From Actinomycetota bacterium (GTDB lineage: Bacteria > Actinomycetota > Actinomycetes > Streptosporangiales > Streptosporangiaceae): DNA of 64,000 bases. The notes beneath the pieces are model-generated. The model did no database searches, had not been told where the DNA came from, and saw only the letters and a program-made list of their open reading frames with translations. Location: NCBI GenBank assembly GCA_019240215.1, contig JAFAYQ010000048.1:1-64000 (forward strand), given 5' to 3'. Shown here one piece after another: positions 58,157 through 64,000 of this stretch. Each line of letters starts with the position of its first letter. The stretch's first letter is position 1. The position numbers and the translations under genes were made by a program.

Positions 58157-59611
58157 TCAGGGGACACCGCCCGCGTGGTGGTGAAACAAATGGTGCGGCT
58201 CCGGCGGCCTGGCCGACGACGGCGCCGGTGGCACGACCCGGGTGGCCAGCAGGCCAGCCAGCGCGAACCCGGCCACCACCAACATCGCGTGCCCGGTCCG
58301 CTGGGCGGCGCTGCCGTGAGCGGCGGTCAGGGTCGCGGACACGATGGCGACGCCGAGGGCCGAGCCGCACTGGCGGGTGGCGGTCAGCAGCGCGCTGGCG
58401 GTCCCTTCGGACCGGGCGGCCACCTCGCCGCGGGTACCGGCCAGGGTGGAGGCGACCTGGCTGAGGCGGGCGGCGACCCCCAGCACGAACTGGGCCACCA
58501 GCAGCGCGGGCAGCGATCCGGCCAGCACCGCGGCCGCTCCCCCGGCCAGCGCCAGCAGCGCGATCGCCAGCGCGATGGCCAGCGTCCGGCGCGGCCCGAG
58601 GGCAGGCACCAGCCGGCCGGCCGGGCCGGACAGCGCGAACGCCCCGGCCGCCTGGGGAATGAAGCACAGCCCGGTCAGGATCGGTGACAGCGCCCGGCCC
58701 TGCTGCAGGTACAGGGTGATCAGCAGCACCTGCCCGGCGCTGTAGGCGCCGACCGCGATCAGCGTGAGGTTGGCCCCGGTGATCCCGCGGTCCCGGAACA
58801 GCGACAGGTCGAGCAGGGGCGCCCGGGCCCGCCGTTCCCGCGCCACGAACCCGGCCAGCAGCACGACGGCGGCCAGGCCGAGCAGGACTGGCCTGATCGC
58901 TGGCACCCCCTGGCCGACCTGGACGACCGCCAGCACGAGCAGGGCGACCCCGGCGGTGGCGGTCAGCGCGCCGGTCACGTCCAGGTGCCCGGGGTGCCGG
59001 GGCGGGTCGGGCGGCAGCAGCCGCATCGAGGCGGCCAGCAAGGCGACGCCGATCGGGACGTTGACGAAGAACACCAGCCGCCAGCTGACCTGGACCAGCA
59101 GGCCGCCGAGGACCGCGCCGGACGCGAACCCGGCCGAGACCACGGCGCCGTAGATGCCGAGCGCGCGGCTGCGCTCGGCCTCGCCCGGCCAGGAGGTGAC
59201 CAGCAGCGACAGGCCGGCCGGGGCGAGCACCGCCGCCCCGGCGCCCTGCACCACCCGGGAGGCGATCAGCAGCCCCGGTTCGACCGCCAGGCCGCCAGAG
59301 ACGCTGCCCGCCACGAACAGCACCAGCCCGATCCGGTACATCCGGGCCCGGCCGTAGCTGTCGGCCAGCCGCCCGCCCAGCAGCAGGACCCCACCAAAGG
59401 CGACCGCGTAGGCGCTGACCAGCCACTGCACCGTGCTGGTGGCGACGTGCAGGTCGCGTTCGATCGACGGCAGCGCCACGTTGACGATGGTGAAGTCCAG
59501 CACCACCATGAACTGGGCCATCGCCAGCGACAGCAGCAACGCCGTCCCCGCCCGGGGCGCGTCACCCGGCGGCCCGTCGTCCGAACGCCGTCCCCGCCCG
59601 GGGCGCGTCAC
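58157..59611 (-). CDS. MFS transporter (DHA2-type), start rearranged by a tandem duplication
   Basis: A 484-residue polytopic transporter: FMVVLDFTIVNVALPSIERDL, GGRLADSYGRARMYRIG and RVVQGAGAAVLAPAGLSLLV, then GIYGAVVSAGFASGAVLGGLL. The current start is a GTG at 59611, inside the first copy of a 46-bp tandem repeat (59538-59629). The likely ancestral start is ATG 59651, with a good upstream GGGG; from it the peptide now runs out of frame after about 22 residues. So the second copy, not a multiple of three, displaced the reading frame. Confidence 0.85.
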   Translation of the reverse strand: MTRPGRGRRSDDGPPGDAPRAGTALLLSLAMAQFMVVLDFTIVNVALPSIERDLHVATSTVQWLVSAYAVAFGGVLLLGGRLADSYGRARMYRIGLVLFVAGSVSGGLAVEPGLLIASRVVQGAGAAVLAPAGLSLLVTSWPGEAERSRALGIYGAVVSAGFASGAVLGGLLVQVSWRLVFFVNVPIGVALLAASMRLLPPDPPRHPGHLDVTGALTATAGVALLVLAVVQVGQGVPAIRPVLLGLAAVVLLAGFVARERRARAPLLDLSLFRDRGITGANLTLIAVGAYSAGQVLLITLYLQQGRALSPILTGLCFIPQAAGAFALSGPAGRLVPALGPRRTLAIALAIALLALAGGAAAVLAGSLPALLVAQFVLGVAARLSQVASTLAGTRGEVAARSEGTASALLTATRQCGSALGVAIVSATLTAAHGSAAQRTGHAMLVVAGFALAGLLATRVVPPAPSSARPPEPHHLFHHHAGGVP

Positions 59612-59629
59612 CCGGCGGCCCGTCGTCCG
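59538..59629. repeat. 46-bp perfect tandem duplication at the MFS start
   Basis: Two perfect 46-bp copies (59538-59583 and 59584-59629), beginning AACGCCGTCCCC and ending CCCGTCGTCCG, lie head to tail. 46 is 1 mod 3, so the duplication shifts the frame. Confidence 0.9.
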
Positions 59630-59799
59630 GCGGCACGTCGTCCGGCGGCATGGGCTGGCCCCTTTCTTCCTGCTTTAGCTGAGTGTGCTCCTTTCGGATA
59701 GCCGGCACCGGTTCGGGATCGGCGGTCAGACCAGGGCGACCAGGACTTTCGGGTCGCCGTCGAACCAGGCGCAGTCGATGAGCAGCCGGCGAATGCGCC

Positions 59800-60404
59800 A
59801 GCGCTTTGACGTTGGCGGTGCGGCTCATCACCACCGGGTTGAGGATGTGGTTCTCGATCTGCTGGTAGGCGAGGAACGCGACCGCGGTCACGATGCCGGC
59901 GGTGATCGAGTGGCCGGAGGCGAACAGCACGGTCGGGATGCCCGCCAGCGCCCCGCCGACCATCGGCAGGAAGTCGACCAGCGTCACCCACAGCGCCCGC
60001 AGCAGCGGGAACGGCACCTCGAGGAGGAGCAGCGTCACGAACACCACGACCCCGGCGATCAGCGAGGTCAGCAGGTTGCCGAGCGCGTAGCCGGTCGCCG
60101 ACCGGCTGATCTCGCGGGCCACCCGGGTGTAGTACGCCACCCGCGCGGGCGGCAGCAGCTGGACCACGCCGTGCCGCTACCACCAGCGGGTTCAGGATCA
60201 GGCTGACGAACCGGCGACCGCGATCATCAGCAGCACGTCGCGGATCCGGTAGGCGAGCTTGCCCGCCAGGTAGGTGAGGACCACCACCCCGACCGTGACC
60301 AGGATCGTGGCCAACGGGACACCGCGCCGGGTGGCGGCGTCCCGCAGACGGCGGGGCCGGACCTCGGTGTCGCTCGAGCGGCCCCGTTCAGCCTCAGGCG
60401 GCAT
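59800..60404 (-). pseudogene. Broken AI-2E family transporter
   Basis: The start (MPPEAERGRSS; VPLATILVTVGVVVLTYLAGKL; RDVLLMIAVAG) is the N-terminus of an AI-2E family transporter. It then shifts frame by one base after MIAVAG, skips what should be a roughly 100-residue middle, and resumes in another frame with VVQLLPPARVAYYTRVAREI, GYALGNLLTSLIAG, LLLLEVPFPLL and LAYQQIENHILNPVVMSRT. The C-terminus is also missing, with an unrelated tail running on. Frame breaks and internal deletion indicate a dead gene. Confidence 0.75.
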
Positions 60405-60411
60405 CCTCGTC

Positions 60412-60972
60412 TTAGGCAGCAGGGTGCAGTTCTGACAGCGAATGCACGTCGCCGCTCAGGTGGCGGACCTGGATGCCGGCGTTGATCTGCGAGAACCCGT
60501 AGATCAGGCTGTACAGGCCGAACAGCAGGGCCAGGGTGACCGCGCCGACGCCGGGCCGGGCGAACAACAGCACCCCGAACGCGACCGAGACCAGCCCGGA
60601 GAGGATGAGCAGCGCCCGCATGCTGCCGGTCTCGCCGGCCTGCAAGCCCGCGAAGAACTCGGCCACCCCACCGACCAGGGCCCACGACGCCACCACGATG
60701 ACCAGCACGAATGCCGTCGGGCCGGGCCACACGAGCGCGACCACGCCGGCCGCCAGGTCGACCAGCGCGAGCAGCAGGCGGCCGATGACCGGGCCGGCCG
60801 ACCGGCTGCTGAACGCCCGGGCGCCCTGCAGCCCGGCGTCGATGAACGCGTAGACCGCGAACAGGATGACCAGCGCCAGGATCGTGACCCCGGGCCAGGC
60901 GATGGCCACGATCCCGACGACGACGGCCAAGATGCCGAGCAGGATCAGGGAAGTGGAGGTCGACTTGAGCAT
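60412..60972 (-). CDS. HdeD/DUF308 family membrane protein
   Basis: A 186-residue protein with six membrane segments arranged in three repeats of the DUF308 type: GILAVVVGIVAIAWPGVTIL, DLAAGVVALVWPGPTAF and GVLLFARPGVGAVTLALLFG all share the G-A-P-G pattern. HdeD-like proteins are linked to acid stress, function otherwise unknown. ATG 60972 follows AAGGAAG. It lies upstream of the broken AI-2E gene on the same strand. Confidence 0.85.
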   Translation of the reverse strand: MLKSTSTSLILLGILAVVVGIVAIAWPGVTILALVILFAVYAFIDAGLQGARAFSSRSAGPVIGRLLLALVDLAAGVVALVWPGPTAFVLVIVVASWALVGGVAEFFAGLQAGETGSMRALLILSGLVSVAFGVLLFARPGVGAVTLALLFGLYSLIYGFSQINAGIQVRHLSGDVHSLSELHPAA

Positions 60973-61173
60973 GGTGGGCTTCCTTTCGCTTCCCCCCGGA
61001 CCGGCAGCTGACTCGTATGGCCGCAATTGTCTGGCGCTAGAGCCACGCGGTCGTGGGGCTGCGGTCTCAAGCCTGATGTCCACCGTTGGTCTGCGAGCAC
61101 AACGGTTGTACCGGCGGGCCGGCGGCCCGGGCCATCCTTGTGCCGCCGGGCCGGCGCACTGGCAAGAGGCGCG

Positions 61174-62967
61174 CTAGCAGGAGAAGCCGGCTCCGCTCAG
61201 GCCCGGGCCGGTGATGGTGGGCTGCTTGGCGCCGGCCGAGGTCGGGTACGCGGTGTCGAACCACTGGGTGAAGAACTGGCTCAGCTCGGCGTGGCAGGTG
61301 CCGCTCTGGCTGGGCAGCCCACGCTGGAAGGCGGCCTCGAGTTCCGGCTCGGTGATCGCGCGGCCGCCGTATTCGCGCTGGATCACCTGCAGGACCTGGG
61401 TGAACCGGGCCGTGCCGAGGATCTGCCAGAGCGCGATGTAGGCGGCGCCGGGCCGGTCGTAGGTGTTGGAATCGTCGAACAGGCTGGCCGCCGTGGGGTT
61501 CGACGGGGCCACCGACCAGAAGCTGCCGGTCTTGGCGTAGGTCTTGTTGAACTGCGCGACCAGGCTGGCGGTGAACGCCTTCCGGCCGGCCGCGGTGCCG
61601 GGGCCGCCGGCCTTGGTCTGCGCCGTGCGGGCGGCGTACAGGTACTCGGCCAGGGTGGCCAGGCCCTCCTTGTAGAAGGTCATGTTGTAGCCGGCCTCGG
61701 TCACGTGGTCGCCCCACCACTGATGCATGTTCTCGTGGTAGAGGGTGTCGAGGTCGACCTGGCCGCCCGCGAACGTGATCATCGTCTGCATCTCTTCTTC
61801 GAAGCTGGCGGGCGGGGTGCCGACCGCCACGCCGTCCGAAGCGAACGGGAACGGCCCGTTGTACTGGCTCTCGAAGTCGGTGATGTCCTGCTGCTGGTTC
61901 ATGATCGCCTGGTTGGCGGCCTGCTGCTTGGCGCTGATCGAGGTGTCCTGGGCCTCGTAGTAGGTGAGCCCGTCGCTGGCCCGGCGGGAGGTCAGCGCGT
62001 AGTTGCCGACGCTGTCCTCGACCAGGTAGCTGGCCACCGGGGCGCCCGACGACCAGTGGTAGGTGACCGAGCCGGCTGGGAACTGTCCGCTCGGGCCCTG
62101 CTTGGTGACCGACTTGAGCTGGCCGTTGGCCAGCGCAGTCTTGCCCGCGTTGGTTGTGTCGTAGAAGTCGTAGCTCGGCTTGGCGGCCGGATAGTCGTTG
62201 AGCGGCATCCAGTCTTCGGTGCCGACCGGCTCGGTGGTGACGAAGCTGCCGCCGGTGGCCGCGAACCATCCTTCGGTGCTGCCGTCGCCGTCGTTGTGCA
62301 CCCCGGGCTTACCGGTGTAGCTGACCGCCACCGTGAACCGGGCGCCGTCCCCGATCGGGGCGGACGGGGTGATGACGAGCTTGTTGGCCGGGCACTGGGT
62401 CCCGTCGAGCGCGTCGGCGCCCTGGGAGCCGTTGAGCTCGGGGGTGCAGGCGGGCGGCAGCGGGTTGTGCTCGGGGCCGCCGACCGGGTTGGTCTGCGAC
62501 GCTTCGTGGGCCAGCGGGTTCGGGTCACTGGGGCCGTGGGGGTCGCCCGGGTAGGTGGGCTGGGCGAACGTGAACGCGGCGGGCCGCCCGTTGACGGTCA
62601 CCGCGCTGACGGTCAGGTGCGGCCCGTCGGCGGTGTTGGCCGAGGATCGTTCGAAGTCGAGGCTGAAGCTGGTCAGGCACTGACGGGCCTGATCGGTCAG
62701 GGCCACGTGGTTGCCGGCCAGGAAGGTGTTGGCCGCGGCGTCGTACACCATGTGCACGGAGGTGTGAAGGCTGGTGTAACCGCCGTTGCCGGTCTCGGGG
62801 TACAAGCGCGACCCATATGAGGAAAGGGTGTGCGCCCCGGCGGAGCACCACCCGCCTGCGGAGCCGGCCGTGGCGGCGCTGCTGGTGACGGCGACGGGGA
62901 CCAGGCCGAGGCCGGCCAGCGAGACGGCCCCGGTGGCGAGCGCAAACGACCGTCGGAATCTCGCCAT
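61174..62967 (-). CDS. Secreted M1-family metallopeptidase
   Basis: A 597-residue protein. A signal peptide of about 32 residues (MARFRRSFALATGAV; SLAGLGLVPVAVTSSAATA) precedes the mature part. The zinc site is LYHENMHQWWGDH, His411/Glu412/His415, with the third ligand Glu434 (FYKEGLATLAEY), spaced 18 residues as in gluzincins. The usual GAMEN exopeptidase motif is not evident, and SFEEEMQTMITFAG lies in its place, so exopeptidase specificity is doubtful. The protein ends in a cysteine (AGFSC). Confidence 0.85.
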   Translation of the reverse strand: MARFRRSFALATGAVSLAGLGLVPVAVTSSAATAGSAGGWCSAGAHTLSSYGSRLYPETGNGGYTSLHTSVHMVYDAAANTFLAGNHVALTDQARQCLTSFSLDFERSSANTADGPHLTVSAVTVNGRPAAFTFAQPTYPGDPHGPSDPNPLAHEASQTNPVGGPEHNPLPPACTPELNGSQGADALDGTQCPANKLVITPSAPIGDGARFTVAVSYTGKPGVHNDGDGSTEGWFAATGGSFVTTEPVGTEDWMPLNDYPAAKPSYDFYDTTNAGKTALANGQLKSVTKQGPSGQFPAGSVTYHWSSGAPVASYLVEDSVGNYALTSRRASDGLTYYEAQDTSISAKQQAANQAIMNQQQDITDFESQYNGPFPFASDGVAVGTPPASFEEEMQTMITFAGGQVDLDTLYHENMHQWWGDHVTEAGYNMTFYKEGLATLAEYLYAARTAQTKAGGPGTAAGRKAFTASLVAQFNKTYAKTGSFWSVAPSNPTAASLFDDSNTYDRPGAAYIALWQILGTARFTQVLQVIQREYGGRAITEPELEAAFQRGLPSQSGTCHAELSQFFTQWFDTAYPTSAGAKQPTITGPGLSGAGFSC

Positions 62968-63137
62968 GGGGTCTCCTCAGCACTGGAACCGCCGGATAAG
63001 CCAACAAGCGGACATTTTCCCGCGTCGGCCACCATTCCTCAAGATCAGCGCGCCGGCGGATGGCCGCCGGTGCTCCGGTCGAGGCGCCGGAACCGGTAGA
63101 CGATCCAGCTGGTGGTGATGGCCGGCCAGGAGCTACT

Positions 63138-63151
63138 ACTACACATGTAGT
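63138..63151. promoter_or_regulatory. ACTACA-N2-TGTAGT dyad before the decayed two-component copy
   Basis: A 6-bp-arm dyad 16 bp before an ATG that opens a nine-codon relic of an OmpR-type regulator. The surrounding bases (TACTACA, TGTAGTTG, CGTGGRC-like, CATGACGYTGCC) align with the region upstream of the intact operon at 17189-17224. Confidence 0.5.
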
Positions 63152-63167
63152 TGCTACTGTGGGGCGC

Positions 63168-63535
63168 ATGACGTTGCCCCGTCCCGGTCACCGGTAGTGG
63201 CGCGGCGCATCGCGGTAGCGGCCCTCGCCCTCATCACCCTGCTGCTGGCCGTGGTCGCGATCCCGCTCGGCTTGCTGATCTCGGCCCAGGACCGGCGCGA
63301 CTTCCAGTCCGCGACCACCACCGCCGCGGTGACGGTGGCCAACGTGGCCGAGGAACGCCTCGACGACGGGGGCACGGCCCGGCCCTGGGGCGCTCGATCC
63401 GCGAGCTGGGCCGCCAGGTGCCGCCCGCCCTGGCTGGGGCCGCCCGGCGAGCGGTCCGCGGCTGCCCGGTCCTGGCCCTGCGCCTGCAGCGGGCGCGATC
63501 ATGAAGCCGCGGCACCGCCGCGCACCGAGCGGTGA
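63168..63535 (+). pseudogene. Collapsed copy of an OmpR regulator/histidine kinase operon
   Basis: ATG 63168 reads nine codons (MTLPRPGHR) then TAG; the intact regulator at 17189 starts MTLPASARPG. A GTG at 63197 then gives MARRIAVAALALITLLLAVVAIP and LGLLISAQDRRDF, near-identical to the intact kinase start MARRIALAVLALITVLL at 16475. After VANVAEERLDDGG the frame shifts by one; the other frame continues ALGRSIRELGRQV, like SALGRSIRTLG of the intact kinase. No HAMP, HisKA or HATPase parts remain. Confidence 0.8.
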
Positions 63536-64000
63536 CGACGGCGTGGCCGGCAACGAACAGCTGACCGCGCTGACCGGCGTGATCCTGCTGATTGGTTTCG
63601 CGATCGAGGGCGTGACGATCCTGCGCATCGGGCGGCTGCTGACAATGCACGTCTTCCTCGGTCTGCTGCTGATCGGGCCGGTGGCGCTGAAGATCGGCTC
63701 GACCGGGTACCGCATCGTCCGCTACTACCGCGGCGCCCCGCCCTACGTACGGCGCGGGCCACCCCCGCTGCCGCTTCGGCTGCTCGGGCCGCTGTTGGTC
63801 GCGACCTCGCTGGCCGTCCTGGGCACCGGCGTGATGCTGGCCGTCACCGGGGCCGGCCCCGGGCAACTGGCTGTTCTTGCACAAGGCATCGTTCATCGTG
63901 TGGCTCGGCGTCATGGCCATCCACGTCCTGGCCCACCTCGGGCGGCTGCCCCGCATCCTGCTCGGCTCCGGCGATCAGTCGGCCTTCCAGCTGCCCGGCG
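63501..64000 (+). CDS. Cytochrome b561-like/DUF4405-type membrane protein, frameshifted and cut by the right edge
   Basis: ATG 63501 gives a protein with membrane segments (LTGVILLIGFAIEGVTIL; MHVFLGLLLIGPVALKIG; LLGPLLVATSLAVLGTGVML). After about residue 116 the open frame becomes Arg/Pro-rich, while another frame continues sensibly (FLHKASFIVWLGVMAIHVLAHLGRLPRILLGSG). A one-base shift in the GGCCCCGGGC run near 63853-63862 would join them. Histidines in MH, LHK and IHVLAH suit a heme-binding or related membrane protein. The 3' end is outside the window. Confidence 0.6.
   Translation, partial: MKPRHRRAPSGDDGVAGNEQLTALTGVILLIGFAIEGVTILRIGRLLTMHVFLGLLLIGPVALKIGSTGYRIVRYYRGAPPYVRRGPPPLPLRLLGPLLVATSLAVLGTGVMLAVTGAGPGQLAVLAQGIVHRVARRHGHPRPGPPRAAAPHPARLRRSVGLPAAR

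Noticed and set aside
61090-61170. GC-rich imperfect hairpin after the M1 peptidase as a terminator
   Set aside because: Several mismatched pairings are possible and none is clearly better than background GC content.
1-64000. CRISPR arrays, tRNA or rRNA genes, complete insertion sequences
   Set aside because: No regularly spaced repeats, cloverleaf-like segments, rRNA-like stretches or intact transposase with terminal repeats were found by eye.

Overview
The window is a 64 kb piece of very GC-rich chromosome. Genes are dense, many pairs overlap by four bases (GTGA/ATGA junctions), GTG starts are common and LuxR, PucR, TetR, XRE and two-component regulators are abundant. Together with the DprE1/DprE2/UbiA set, which makes decaprenyl-phospho-arabinose, and F420/LLM-type oxidoreductases, this points to a soil actinomycete with an arabinose-containing envelope. 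Order-level placement (Streptosporangiales-like, Frankia-like or other) cannot be settled from the sequence. No rRNA, tRNA, CRISPR array or complete mobile element was seen.

Layout. 0-10.8 kb: edge fragment, PhyH-type dioxygenase, BI-1 membrane protein, DUF4331 and DUF1622 proteins, a metallo-beta-lactamase-fold hydrolase, a MEDS sensor, a histidine kinase/NarL pair, a lone receiver protein, a giant LuxR-type ATPase regulator and a small P-loop kinase. 10.8-17.3 kb: a minus-strand block with an OmpR/histidine kinase pair, a secreted phosphodiester glycosidase, UbiA, DprE1 and DprE2. 17.3-24.4 kb: a minus-strand run with a class II-like PHA synthase, PHA depolymerase, acyl-CoA dehydrogenase, acyl-CoA ligase and PucR regulator. 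24.5-27.4 kb: carboxylesterase and TetR, divergent from an aldo/keto reductase across paired operators. 27.7-38.1 kb: TIM-barrel isomerase, LigC-like oxidoreductase, PhaB, a PEP-synthase/rifampin-phosphotransferase-like enzyme, a second PHA synthase, an MFS exporter, an XRE regulator, a phasin and a phasin-associated protein.

38.1-46.3 kb: MmyB-type regulator, cupin, an FAD oxidase plus homocysteine methyltransferase pair, AroE-like dehydrogenase, LLM oxidoreductase, YbjQ-like protein, a RidA-DUF1028 pair and an HTH-less FCD protein. 46.4-48.4 kb: a single-chain chorismate mutase-prephenate dehydratase-ACT-DAHP synthase, the most unusual protein here. 48.6-56.6 kb: accessory catabolic genes (zinc-type dehydrogenase, ThDP enzyme, LysR, 4,5-dihydroxyphthalate-decarboxylase-like protein, class II aldolase, tartrate/isopropylmalate-type dehydrogenase), with a DUF2255 protein and a methyltransferase fused to a degenerate kinase-like domain. 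56.7-64 kb: a decaying region with a truncated alpha/beta hydrolase, a broken AI-2E permease, an MFS gene whose start was rearranged by a 46-bp tandem duplication, an HdeD-like protein, an M1 peptidase, a collapsed copy of the 15-17 kb two-component operon and a frameshifted membrane protein at the edge.

The clearest biological themes are polyhydroxyalkanoate synthesis and mobilisation (phaC twice, phaZ, phaB, phasin, XRE regulator with an operator-promoter), decaprenyl-phospho-arabinose synthesis with an alanine at the benzothiazinone-target cysteine position of DprE1, and aromatic amino acid synthesis gathered in one polypeptide.
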